From positions 1 through 64,000 of the forward strand of contig NZ_FNAU01000011.1 of the NCBI RefSeq assembly GCF_900102025.1: 64,000 bases of DNA, read 5' to 3'. Shown piece by piece: positions 28,672-37,298 of the stretch. The first letter of the stretch is position 1, and each line of letters begins with the position of its first letter. The notes below the pieces were generated by a model that had not been told where the DNA came from, made no database searches, and saw nothing but the letters and a program-made list of their open reading frames with translations. A program made the translations under genes and the position numbers. Origin of the DNA: Actinobaculum suis (lineage in GTDB: Bacteria; Actinomycetota; Actinomycetes; Actinomycetales; Actinomycetaceae).

Positions 28672-30390
28672 GTGGCACGTTTTGGCACTCCCGTGGCACC
28701 TCTACGCACGGGTCTAAATCGCGTCGGACGGGGCGGCATCGTCACCGGCGCCAGCTTCGTCATCTTCTGTCTGTCCGCGGTCAGCGTGCTTTCCGTCGTC
28801 ATCCCGGCACTGGCGGAATCCCACGGTTGGGACGTGGCCGCTACCGGTTGGATTTACCCGGTCTTCCAAACTTTCCAGGTGGCCGCTGGACTTCTTGCCG
28901 GGAGCCTTTCTGACCGTGTAGGCCCGCGCCCGGTACTGTTCTGGGGCGGCGTGTTGTACGGGGCGGGGTGGATTCTCACCGGGTTCGCTAACTCAGTACC
29001 GGCCGTATATTTCGCCTTCTGTGTGCTTGGTGGCATCGGTAACGGTTTCGCCTACTCGCCCTCTCTTTCGACGGCGCAACGCTGGTACCCCGATAAGCGG
29101 GGCGCAATTTCTGGACTGCTCATTGCCATTTCTAACCTGGCTACCGCGGCATTTTCGCTGGTTTCGGCTTCCCTTTTGCTGCCGCTAGTAGGCGCGGCCG
29201 CGACCTTCAAGATTATTGGCGTTTTCGCGCTGATCTTCACCTGTGGTGGAGCCCTGCTCACCCGCAATCCGCAACCCGGATGGCAGCCCGAAAACTGGCA
29301 GGCCCCGCAGGGAAGTAGCGCGACTGTAGGTTCTTACGGCGATCTGAGCCCCCGGCAAATGCTGCGTACCCGGCGCTTCTACTTCCTCTTCGTCATCTTT
29401 GCCTGCGCCTCCACCGCCGGCGCCATGATGATCAGCGCCTCCTCCCTAATCGCTCGCACCCAGCTTTTCCCCGACCCTTCCGCGCCCAGCGCGATTGCGG
29501 CCGGCGGGCTCGTCGTCTCTCTCACTACCATTGCTGGAGCGGTAGGTTCTTTCCTGGGTGGTACGATTTTCGATCGCATTGGCGGGCACCGTTCTTTGGT
29601 GATTATTTTTACGACGACGATCATCGCTCTCATCGGGCTGTCGATGGCACCCGTGCTGGGGTTTTATATTTGTGCTGCGGTCCTGCTCGGCATGGCGAAT
29701 GGGGCACTCGGGGCTATCTACCCGCCTTTTACCGGGCAGACTTTCGGTACCACGCATCTGGGTTCGAACTGGGCCACCATGTATTGGGGGTATGCCGTGG
29801 CCACGTGGGTTTCCGCCCCGCTTTCCACAGCGCTCTACGACGAAAGCGCGGGCCGCTGGGCCTACCAAAATACTTTCTACGGCGCGGCGCTGATCAGCTT
29901 GGCAGGTCTGCTACTGACCCTGTACTTGATGCTCGCTGCCCGCTTGCATAATGCCACCCGGCGTCTGCTTTCTATTCTGCGGGTCTGGGACTACGCGCGC
30001 AGCCGGCGCAGCGAAACGCGCGCGGAATCGCGCCGTGAATCTCGGGGTTCACGTCAACTGCCCGGTACCTCGATAGCTCGGCGCTGGCGGCAGGCAACCA
30101 CATGGCTACTTCAGCAAGCTGTGCCCGCCCGAATGCAAAAGCCCGGCGCCCAAGCGGGGCCAGAACCGTGGCCGGCGGTCGAACCGCGGACGGCCACAAA
30201 GCCGATCGCAAAGCCTACCGCTATGCCAACCACAAAGCCGGCTACGCGGCCCGATGCTTTGCCGGCAACGCAACCCGCAGCCCGGCAACAGCCCGCACCG
30301 CCGGCAGCTCTGCCCGAAACACAATCTGCCGCGTATTTTGACGCGCAGCCCGCCCGCGAAACTAAGGAACCATGCCTTTCGTGTGAGTGA
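28672..30390 (+). CDS. OFA-family MFS transporter with long repeat tail
   Basis: Twelve-helix carrier of the oxalate/formate antiporter family, which exchanges or imports small carboxylates such as lactate, oxalate or formate. Family features: WDVAATGWIYPVFQTFQVAAGLLAGSLSDRVGPRPV, GGIGNGFAYSPSLSTAQRWYPDKRGAISG and GANGALGAIYPPFTGQTFG-like segments. The transport domain ends near residue 430. The remaining ~140 residues are a hydrophilic tail, first Arg-rich (SRRSETRAESRRESRG), then Pro/Ala/Thr/Lys repeats (KPIAKPTAMPTTKPATRP), which family members normally lack. GTG start after AGGAGG. It is followed by a small overlapping frame and a second OFA gene. Confidence 0.87.
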   Translation: MARFGTPVAPLRTGLNRVGRGGIVTGASFVIFCLSAVSVLSVVIPALAESHGWDVAATGWIYPVFQTFQVAAGLLAGSLSDRVGPRPVLFWGGVLYGAGWILTGFANSVPAVYFAFCVLGGIGNGFAYSPSLSTAQRWYPDKRGAISGLLIAISNLATAAFSLVSASLLLPLVGAAATFKIIGVFALIFTCGGALLTRNPQPGWQPENWQAPQGSSATVGSYGDLSPRQMLRTRRFYFLFVIFACASTAGAMMISASSLIARTQLFPDPSAPSAIAAGGLVVSLTTIAGAVGSFLGGTIFDRIGGHRSLVIIFTTTIIALIGLSMAPVLGFYICAAVLLGMANGALGAIYPPFTGQTFGTTHLGSNWATMYWGYAVATWVSAPLSTALYDESAGRWAYQNTFYGAALISLAGLLLTLYLMLAARLHNATRRLLSILRVWDYARSRRSETRAESRRESRGSRQLPGTSIARRWRQATTWLLQQAVPARMQKPGAQAGPEPWPAVEPRTATKPIAKPTAMPTTKPATRPDALPATQPAARQQPAPPAALPETQSAAYFDAQPARETKEPCLSCE

Positions 30391-30550
30391 CCTCAAAACG
30401 GATTTTCTGCGAGTAACCAAGCTCCAGGCCGCGCGCGAAGCCGGTGGCTTCTCCCCTATGATGGGCGGCATTGCACCCAAACCGGGCGCAATGGATCCGT
30501 TTATGGCACGTGCGGTCCACGCTTTATTACTAAACACTTCGCTCACATAG
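30383..30550 (+). CDS. Possible small protein between two OFA transporters
   Basis: A 55-residue frame starting with GTG inside the last codons of the upstream transporter (8-nt overlap) and ending 22 nt before the next transporter. Codon choice resembles real genes and the sequence is non-repetitive (LQAAREAGGFSPMMGGIAPK...MARAVHALLLN). AAGGAA lies 13 nt upstream. I do not recognise it; it has no clear membrane helix. Translational coupling between two transporter genes is the main argument that it is real. Confidence 0.35.
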   Translation: MSDLKTDFLRVTKLQAAREAGGFSPMMGGIAPKPGAMDPFMARAVHALLLNTSLT

Positions 30551-30572
30551 AGCGGGCTATAGAGAAAGAAAA

Positions 30573-31850
30573 ATGGCAGAAACACATACTGAGCACCGGC
30601 ATACTAACCGCGCGCTCATTATTGGCGCCGCGTGCGTCATTATGTTCTTCAGTTCTTCAATCGCCCTATACTCGATCATCCAACAGGCAATAACTGCTAT
30701 CCATCCGGAATGGGAAAAATCTTTGGCCTATGCCTTCCCCATGTTCCAAACCGCAATGGCCGTGACAGGAATTTTTGCGGGCCGGATCTCCGATAAACTC
30801 GGCCCGCGCAATGTCGTTTTCGTGGCTGGGATTAGCTACGGCCTCGGCTTTGGCCTTTCCGGCTTCATCACCGCGCCCTGGCAGTTCTACCTCACTTTCT
30901 CGCTGCTTGGCGGCATCGGTAACGGGCTGGCTTATACCCCGGCACTCACCACCGGGCAACGGTGGTTCCCCGATAAGCGCGGAACCATTGCGGGTATAAC
31001 TTTGGCCGCTGCCACGCTTGGGCCGGCCGCCCTCTCCCCATTCCTTTCTTCCTTGCTAATCCCGCACCTAGGCATCTTCAATGCCTTGAAGTTCCTAGGG
31101 GTACTCTTCTTCATTACTATTTCTGTTCCGGCGCTGTTTATGCGCAAGCCGGCCGATGGCTGGCTACCCGAAGGCTACACGCCGCCGCAAACGGCCACGG
31201 GCTCGGTTACCGCGGGCGTGTACGGCGATTTGGGCCCGGGTGCCATGATCAAAACCGGCCAGTTCTGGCTTATGGTTGTCACTTTTGCGTTTGCTGCAAT
31301 CGCTGGCACCATGATGGTGGGCAATATGTCTACCATTGGCGGACTGCAGATCTTTGGGGATCCGAAAATTACCGCCGCCGTAGCCTTCTCCGGCACGATC
31401 GTGATGACAAATACGATCGCCAACTTCTTTGGCCGGCTCTGCTTCGGCTGGCTTATCGACAGAATTGGCGGTTTCAAGGCTCTCTTAGGCATGCTCGTAA
31501 TTACTACGGCAGCCCTGCTGTTGATGACAGTCTCTCACAGCCAAGCCCTCTTCCTGTTCTCCGTGGCTCTGTTCGGGTTTTCTTTCGGAGCGCTCATGGT
31601 AATCTACCCGCCGCTCACCTCCTCCCAATTTGGCACCACGAACTCCGGGGTGAACTACGGAATCATGTTCCTCGGCTACGCCACCTCCACCTGGATTCAG
31701 TCACTTTTGGTAGCCACTTTCCATGATCCGACCGCCGGGCAAAAGGCTTACCAGCCGGTGTTCCACGCCGCGATTGCCATCATGATCGTTGCCTTCGTAT
31801 TGGTATTGATCATGATGCGTAACGAAACTCGCGAAAAGGCACGGGCCTGA
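30573..31850 (+). CDS. OFA-family MFS transporter
   Basis: A second carboxylate carrier of the oxalate/formate antiporter family, 425 residues and of standard length without extra tails. Twelve hydrophobic helices; FPMFQTAMAVTGIFAGRISDKLGPRNV (helix 2-3), GGIGNGLAYTPALTTGQRWFPDKRGTIAG and FSFGALMVIYPPLTSSQFGTTNSGVNYG are the family blocks. GAGAAAGAAAA precedes the ATG. It is the last gene of a transporter, small ORF, transporter run that is likely one transcript, followed by a strong hairpin at 31984-32025. The nearby frameshifted dehydrogenase could have belonged to the same catabolic function. Confidence 0.9.
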   Translation: MAETHTEHRHTNRALIIGAACVIMFFSSSIALYSIIQQAITAIHPEWEKSLAYAFPMFQTAMAVTGIFAGRISDKLGPRNVVFVAGISYGLGFGLSGFITAPWQFYLTFSLLGGIGNGLAYTPALTTGQRWFPDKRGTIAGITLAAATLGPAALSPFLSSLLIPHLGIFNALKFLGVLFFITISVPALFMRKPADGWLPEGYTPPQTATGSVTAGVYGDLGPGAMIKTGQFWLMVVTFAFAAIAGTMMVGNMSTIGGLQIFGDPKITAAVAFSGTIVMTNTIANFFGRLCFGWLIDRIGGFKALLGMLVITTAALLLMTVSHSQALFLFSVALFGFSFGALMVIYPPLTSSQFGTTNSGVNYGIMFLGYATSTWIQSLLVATFHDPTAGQKAYQPVFHAAIAIMIVAFVLVLIMMRNETREKARA

Positions 31851-31983
31851 GATATGGCCGGCCTAAGAAGGCACGGCCCTGAATTAAGGCCGGCCTAAAA
31901 AAACGCGGGCCTAAAGCCAACCGCAAGGGGCTACATAAACCAATACTCGCGAACCTAGAAGGAAAACGGTAACAAGCCTAAAA

Positions 31984-32025
31984 CCACCGCCGCGTATGCG
32001 GCCCCAGCCTCGTACGCGGCGGTGG
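31984..32025 (+). terminator. Hairpin after the second OFA gene
   Basis: CCACCGCCGCGTA (31984-31996) and TACGCGGCGGTGG (32013-32025) form a perfect 13-bp stem with a 16-nt loop. Between the gene and this hairpin are three short GGCCGGCCTAA-like repeats (31857-31915). No other gene is seen in the 304-nt gap. Confidence 0.55.
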
Positions 32026-32154
32026 CAGGGCGAGCGGGGCAAGCCGGACGATCTCAACGAGCCGAACGAGCCGCTATTTATAGCCCACAACCTGGCAAAC
32101 ACCACACAATTGATCTAATGTTGAATTACTTCACAGAGCCAAAGGAGACTTCTG

Positions 32155-33194
32155 ATGAATAACCCTGTACGTATTGCAGTTATTGGCGCTGGCGCCATGG
32201 GCCGAAACCACATTCGCTTCGTGCAAGAAGAACCTGAAGCGGAATTGGTAGCTATTGCAGATGCTTTTGAGGCTGCCCGCCCGGTAGCCGAAGCCGCCGG
32301 CGTTCCTTTCTATTTGGATAATGAAGAGATGTTCAAGGAGGCGAAGCCGGACGGCGTCATTATCGTCACGCCGAATCACCTCCACTTGCCGGTAGCGCGT
32401 CAGGCGCTCGCGTACGGCGTCGTACCCCTGGTAGAAAAACCGATTTCGGATGATTTGGACGATGCGCTCCGCTTCGCGGAAGAAGCTGAAAAGCCGGGAT
32501 TCCGGTGCTCGTGGGTCAGCACCGCCGCCACAACCCGAAGGTCAATAAGGCGAAGGAGATTATTGCTTCGGGAGTTTTGGGGACGCTCACAGTTTCGTCG
32601 TTCCACTACCTGATTTACAAGAATGATGAGTATTACGACTTCGAATGGCGGCGCAAGAAGGGCGCCGGGCCGATTCTCGTAAACCTCGTCCACGATGTGG
32701 ATCTGATGCGTTACCTGATCGGAGAAATCTCCGAGGTGCAAGGCATGCAGTCTTCGAACGGGCGTGGTTTCGAAACGGAAGATTCGGCCGTCCTGACGGT
32801 GCGCTTCGAAAACGAAGCACTCGCCGCGGTTTCCATTTCGGATGCCACTGCCTCCCCGTGGAACTGGGAAGCTACCGCACGGGAAGATCCCCAGTACCGC
32901 CCCTTCGACGCCGATGCTTACTTCATTGGCGGCACCAAGGGTGCGCTGTCCTTGCCGCGTTTGCATCACTTCTCTTACGACGGCGCTTCCAGCTGGCACA
33001 AGCCGCTGAATATGGACATCCCGGGTGTGGATGAAGCGCTCCCGCACAAGATGCAACTCAAGCACTTCGTGCAGGTAGTGCGCCGCGAAGTCGCGCCGAT
33101 CGTCACCCCGGCCGACAACGTCAAGACCTTGCGGGCAATCACGGCCATCAAGGAAGCTACCGAAACCGGCAAGCTCGTCAAGATCGAAAACTAG
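32155..33194 (+). pseudogene. Gfo/Idh/MocA-family dehydrogenase, frameshifted
   Basis: NAD(P)-dependent sugar/cyclitol dehydrogenase-like protein split by one frameshift. The N-terminal frame (32155-32613) has the Rossmann motif VAVIGAGAMG-type (IAVIGAGAMGRNHI), TPNHLHLPVARQAL and the EKP motif (VEKPIS). The remainder (GQHRRHNPKVNKAKEIIASG...LVNLVHDVDLMRYL...) continues in another frame to 33194. Restoring one A in the run at 32489-32492 (GAAAAG to GAAAAAG) would give EKAGIPVLVGQHRRHNP, exactly what the family has. So it is a one-base deletion in a homopolymer: a recent mutation, a phase-variable site or a sequencing error. AAAGGAG precedes the ATG. The closest functional guess is a myo-inositol-dehydrogenase-like enzyme. 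Confidence 0.85.
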
Positions 33195-33272
33195 CGAGCG
33201 GCCGGCTAGCGGGTGCGGCTGCGGCTGCCAGTTAGTAACCCGCACTCGCATACGGCCACAGTACTAACAAAT

Positions 33273-33335
33273 AAAACGGCGGCTGGGCTACACCTGCGTT
33301 CTGTTTTCACGCATGTATAGCTCAGCCGCCGTTTT
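33273..33335. terminator. Bidirectional terminator between the dehydrogenase and tal
   Basis: AAAACGGCGGCTGGGCTA (33273-33290) pairs with TAGCTCAGCCGCCGTTTT (33318-33335) with one mismatch. It has A and T tracts on the proper sides for both strands and serves the convergent genes on each side. Confidence 0.75.
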
Positions 33336-33404
33336 GTATTAATTCCAGCTCTGCCGCGGTGGGGAGCAGCCCGGGTTAAGCCCGGGCGCCCCGCCGCTAA
33401 AAAT

Positions 33405-34514
33405 CTAGGCTTGTGCCTTATCGATGGCAGTGTTCACAGTGTTTTGCAGTTCCTTCCAAGACACGATGAACTTTTCCACGCCTTCCTTTTCCAGCAGGTC
33501 GGTTACGTCCTTCATATCCACGCCTACCGCGGTGAGGGCGTCGAATACTTCATGGGCGTCCGTGAAATTCGCGGTAATGGTGTCCCCGGTTACTTCGCCG
33601 TGGTCATATACCGCTTCGAGCGTTTTCTCCGGCATCGTGTTGACCGTTTCGGCAGCCACGAGTTCCGTCACGTACAAAGTATCCGGATAAGCGGGGTTCT
33701 TGACCCCGGTGGAAGCCCAGAGCGGCCGCTGGAGATGCGCACCGGCGTCGGCAAGTTTCTCCCACCGTTCGCCCGAGAACTTGCGCTGGAACAGTTCGTA
33801 AGCAAGCCGAGCATTTGCCACCCCGGCCTTGCCGGCCAAAGCCTGCGCGGCGGGCGTACCCAGAGCTTCCAACCGCTTATCAACTTCCGTATCCACGCGG
33901 GAAACGAAGAAGGAAGCCACGGAACGAATTTCCGCGAGCGCTTTACCATTGCGCTGTGCCTTTTCGAGGCCTTCCAGGTAGGCCTCGATGACTTCCGCAT
34001 ACCGTTCCAGGGAGAAAATGAGGGTGACGTTTACCGAGATGCCCTCCCCGATGGCTTCCGTGATTGCCGGTAGGCCTTCGCGCGTGGCCGGAATTTTGAT
34101 CATCGCGTTCGGGCGGTCCACCTTGGCCCACAGTTCTTTGGCCTGCGCGGCAGTTGCCTCGGTTTCGAAAGCTAGATCCGGAGAAACTTCGATCGACACC
34201 CGGCCGTCTTCGCCCGAGGTCGTATCGTAGATCGGCCGCATAATCGTGCACGCGTTACGCACATCTTCCGTAATGATTTCGAAAATTGCGGCGTCCCCGC
34301 GCAGTCCTTGCGCGGCAACTCCTTGCACCTGCTGGGCATAGGATTCGCCGTCGGTTAGCGCGGCGGCGAAAATTGTTGGATTCGTAGTAACGCCAGAAAT
34401 ATCCCGCGTTTCGATGAGCTCAGCCAAATTGCCGGAAGTGATCCGCTCCCGAGAAAGGTCATCCAACCAGATGCTGACGCCCTGTTCGGCAAGTTTTTGT
34501 GTACGCCGTACCAT
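33405..34514 (-). CDS. tal: Transaldolase
   Basis: Non-oxidative pentose-phosphate enzyme transferring a dihydroxyacetone unit from sedoheptulose-7-phosphate to glyceraldehyde-3-phosphate. TIM-barrel motifs: [40 protein letters not shown] and the Schiff-base Lys in [19 protein letters not shown]. At 369 residues it matches the long actinobacterial Tal subfamily. GAGGAG lies 6 nt before the ATG. It stands alone here rather than beside transketolase or zwf. Its tail ([11 protein letters not shown]) is normal. Confidence 0.95.
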   Translation of the reverse strand: MVRRTQKLAEQGVSIWLDDLSRERITSGNLAELIETRDISGVTTNPTIFAAALTDGESYAQQVQGVAAQGLRGDAAIFEIITEDVRNACTIMRPIYDTTSGEDGRVSIEVSPDLAFETEATAAQAKELWAKVDRPNAMIKIPATREGLPAITEAIGEGISVNVTLIFSLERYAEVIEAYLEGLEKAQRNGKALAEIRSVASFFVSRVDTEVDKRLEALGTPAAQALAGKAGVANARLAYELFQRKFSGERWEKLADAGAHLQRPLWASTGVKNPAYPDTLYVTELVAAETVNTMPEKTLEAVYDHGEVTGDTITANFTDAHEVFDALTAVGVDMKDVTDLLEKEGVEKFIVSWKELQNTVNTAIDKAQA

Positions 34515-34975
34515 GTATGCTCCTCACTGCGCGCCGCGCGCGCTTCAGGCTTAGTCTTCCCGGCGCCGTGAAAAAGTGCGCCACCCCCATCGTAGTTCGC
34601 CGCGCCCCGAAAATGCGGCCCTCCCAATCAGCGGCCAGCGGCGAGCCCTGCGAGCGGGCAACTTGGTGGCACCAATTCCGCGGTTTTGGTCGCTGGCGCG
34701 GCGGGGTTGGCAGACACGTTTCGGGCACACGTTTCGGTTACACGTCCTGGGCACACGTTTTGGTTACATGTTTTCGGCGCACCTTCTGCAGGCCTACTTT
34801 AGGAGGCACGCTTTGGACGCCTGTTCCTGTGTTTCTGCTACCGCATGTTTTGGGTGCACGTTCCTGCTACGCGGTACCAGCTGCCGGTTCCTGCTACGCG
34901 GTACCAGGCCGCTGGCTCGCAAACCGAGTAGCCTAGAAACCAAATGCTAAGCCAGGCAAACGATCGAGGGGAAAG
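34515..34975. repeat. Gap with element copy and 13-bp / 24-bp repeats
   Basis: One dispersed element (ACCAATTCCGCGGTTTTGG, from 34671). Five 13-bp units of the type ACACGTTTCGGTT (34714-34778). Then two 24-bp copies containing TTCCTGCTACGCGGTACCAG (34862-34910). No gene seen. TAGCCT near 34929 is a possible -10 for the esterase gene. Confidence 0.75.
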
Positions 34976-35941
34976 ATGACGCAAGAGCAGACGCCTTATT
35001 CCGTTAGCAACGCGAAGTATCCGGAAGGTGCGCAGGTGCGCGGGCAGGAACTACGCCGCCGCAAAGTCATTTCTTACGGAAAGGTGACTTACCGGCAGTG
35101 GTTCGATACGCATTGGCCCCGCCAGCTCACGATGGACATTCTTACTCCCGATGAGGTTGGCCCGCACCCGGCCCTGATTTTCTTTACGGGCGGTTCTTTT
35201 GTGCGTTCTCACACCGGTAATTTTCAGCAGTTGCGCACGGCTTTCGCGGAAGCGGGGTTCGTGGTGGCGTCTGCCGAATACTCCACGATTCCGCATCCTT
35301 TCCCCGCCCAGATTGAGGACGGTAAGGCCGCCGTCGCTTTCTTGCGCACGCACGCCACCGATTTCCAGATTGATCCGGAACGTATCGCGGTGCTTGGCGA
35401 TAGTGCTGGTGGGTACCTGGTGCAGATGCTGACGACGACGAACGGCACCGCCGAGTTTCTGCCCGCCGGAACTAGCGCGGCCCAGGCCTGGATTGGGGCC
35501 GCGGTTTCCCTCTACGGGGTGTCATATTTCATGGATCCGGCTGCCTCTGATGCGGACGTGCAAAAGGCCGCGCTTTCCGATTCGGAATTAGCCGCGATCG
35601 GGTTGGCTTTGGTGCGCGGGGTGGAATCTCCGCTTCCCTATGCGGGTTTGGCTGAGGCTGGCCATCGGGCCGCGCCAATTTTGCATGTACATGCGGACCA
35701 GCCGCCGCTGTTCTTGTTACATGGTGGGAAGGATGATTTGGTTTCGGTACGGCAGTCCACGGATATGTATCAAGCTTGCCGGCGGGTCGGGGCCGCGGCG
35801 GATTTGCGCATTATTCCGGAGGCCGGGCACGGGGATGCCTACTGGTATCAGGATGAAATAATTCAGGAAATTATTGCGTGGACGGCAGAGCGGCTCGGCT
35901 ATGACCCGAGTTTCCGGCCGGGCGTACCAGTAATTTCCTAG
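34976..35941 (+). CDS. Alpha/beta-hydrolase, HSL/BD-FAE-like esterase
   Basis: 321-residue cytosolic hydrolase. LIFFTGGSFVRS is the oxyanion-hole region (HGGG replaced by FTGGS), the nucleophile elbow is GDSAGGY (Ser about 143), and FLLHGGKDDLVS (Asp) and EAGHGDAYW (His) complete the triad. It resembles acetyl-xylan- or carboxyl-esterases of the BD-FAE group. There is no signal peptide. AGGGGAAAG precedes the ATG. The next gene starts 9 nt downstream, so the two are probably co-transcribed. Substrate unknown. Confidence 0.85.
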   Translation: MTQEQTPYSVSNAKYPEGAQVRGQELRRRKVISYGKVTYRQWFDTHWPRQLTMDILTPDEVGPHPALIFFTGGSFVRSHTGNFQQLRTAFAEAGFVVASAEYSTIPHPFPAQIEDGKAAVAFLRTHATDFQIDPERIAVLGDSAGGYLVQMLTTTNGTAEFLPAGTSAAQAWIGAAVSLYGVSYFMDPAASDADVQKAALSDSELAAIGLALVRGVESPLPYAGLAEAGHRAAPILHVHADQPPLFLLHGGKDDLVSVRQSTDMYQACRRVGAAADLRIIPEAGHGDAYWYQDEIIQEIIAWTAERLGYDPSFRPGVPVIS

Positions 35942-35950
35942 GGCGCGGCC

Positions 35951-37255
35951 GTGCAAATTTTCGGTGGCGAATTTTTCGCTCCCTTGGACGCCGCGTTTCT
36001 GCGTACGAACTCTGCAACCTGTGCGGATTCTGCACTCTGCGCGGACTTTACACCCCGCACGGACGCGGTGACCCACGCGGACCCGGCGCCGCGCACAGAC
36101 CAGGTGCCCCACATAAACCCGACGCCCCACACAAATACGGCGCCGCGCACAAATCGCGGAATTGGTGTGGCGGGGGTGGCTTCGGGCCGGCAGGGCATTT
36201 CTCTGCTCGCACAGACCCTGCGGGATCTGGGTGTGCGCCGGGTGGGGATCGCCAGTTTTGCGTGCTGGACGATGGTCGAACCCTGGGAACTGGAAGGAAT
36301 CGGAATAGATTTCCTGCCCGTGGGGGCCGATTTGCTCCCCTGCCCGCGTGCCCTTGCCGAGTATCCGGGGCCCGCCCATGCCCTGTTTTTTGCCACGGTT
36401 TTCGGGATCCAACCCGGCTCCGCACTGCGCCGCGAACTGGCGGCTTTTCGCTCCCGCGGCGGGGCCATTGCCCTCGACCTCACCCACGAAGCACTCACCC
36501 ACAAACCGCTCATGTACGAAGCACTCACCCACGAAGTTCTCACGAGCGAAACGTTCACCACCGCAGCACCACCCCACGAAGCACCCGCCCACGAAGTTCT
36601 CACGAGCGAAACACCTGCTCCGAAACAGCTCACGCACAAAGCTTTGCAGCCGCAGCTTCCTGATTATGCGGATTTTGCGGTGGCTTCTTTACGGAAGTGG
36701 TTACCGATTCCAGATGGCGCCTGGGTGGCCGGGCCGGGTATAACACAACCGCTTTCCCGGAGCTCGCACGACGCCGCCGTCACTTCCCGCACCTGGCAGC
36801 AAATCTGCACGGGGCAAGATTGCGGCGCGGAGGCCTTGGTAGATCAGGCGCTTACCCCAGCTCCACTGAGCGAGATCAGCCGTGGCATACTCCGCCGGTT
36901 GGATACGCGTGCGCTATTAGAGCGACGCCTGGAAAACAGCCGCGCCTTGCGCGCAGCTTTAAAGGCACGAATCGCGGAATTGGTAAATCCGGGGGCACGC
37001 GGCGCTTTGCGTTTTCTGGGAGATGGCCGGTTTGCTGTGGTTATAGATTTGCCGGTGCCGGCCACCAGAGCCTTGCAATATGCGCAAACGCTAGCCGCGC
37101 AGGGGGTTTATTCGCCGGCTTTTTGGCCGCCGGTGCGCAACTCGTTAGCGGACACTTGGCCGGCAGTGCTGGCCTTGCCTATCGATCAGCGCTATACGCC
37201 GGCTGACATGCAAGTTTTAGCGCGCCGCGTGGTGCGCGCCCTGCATGATAGCTAG
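35951..37255 (+). CDS. DegT-like PLP-dependent aminotransferase-fold protein with repeat expansions
   Basis: Fold-type I PLP enzyme related to DegT/DnrJ aminotransferases. Recognisable parts: GISLLAQTLRDLGVRRVGIASFACWTMVEP, the PLP-aspartate region ALDLTHE, the Schiff-base Lys in FAVASLRKWLPIPDG, and the C-terminal YSPAFWPPVRNSLADTWPAVLALPIDQRY. Two repeat-rich insertions disrupt an otherwise ordinary enzyme. Near the N-terminus (about residues 18-70) PRTD/HTN units end in a dispersed-element translation (TNRGIG). After the PLP Asp (about 178-235) HEALTH/HEVLTSET units of 15 bp occur. RIAELVN near residue 340 is another element. GTG start with a weak ribosome site, 9 nt after the esterase stop. 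Reaction unknown. Confidence 0.75.
   Translation: MQIFGGEFFAPLDAAFLRTNSATCADSALCADFTPRTDAVTHADPAPRTDQVPHINPTPHTNTAPRTNRGIGVAGVASGRQGISLLAQTLRDLGVRRVGIASFACWTMVEPWELEGIGIDFLPVGADLLPCPRALAEYPGPAHALFFATVFGIQPGSALRRELAAFRSRGGAIALDLTHEALTHKPLMYEALTHEVLTSETFTTAAPPHEAPAHEVLTSETPAPKQLTHKALQPQLPDYADFAVASLRKWLPIPDGAWVAGPGITQPLSRSSHDAAVTSRTWQQICTGQDCGAEALVDQALTPAPLSEISRGILRRLDTRALLERRLENSRALRAALKARIAELVNPGARGALRFLGDGRFAVVIDLPVPATRALQYAQTLAAQGVYSPAFWPPVRNSLADTWPAVLALPIDQRYTPADMQVLARRVVRALHDS
36006..36170. repeat. Coding repeats ending in a dispersed element
   Basis: Repeats of CGCACGGACGCGGTGACCCA-like and CCCCACACAAATACGGCG-like units, then CACAAATCGCGGAATTGGTG (36149-36168). All in frame in the DegT-like gene. 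Confidence 0.7.
36478..36645. repeat. 15-bp coding repeat
   Basis: GAAGCACTCACCCAC / GAAGTTCTCACGAGC units and a duplicated segment starting CCCACGAAGTTCTCACGAGC (about 36526 and 36588) encode HEALTH and HEVLTSET in the DegT-like protein. Confidence 0.75.
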
Positions 37256-37298
37256 GCATCTCGGTTATATGCGCGCATGCGCCCTTGGCGCAATTGGG

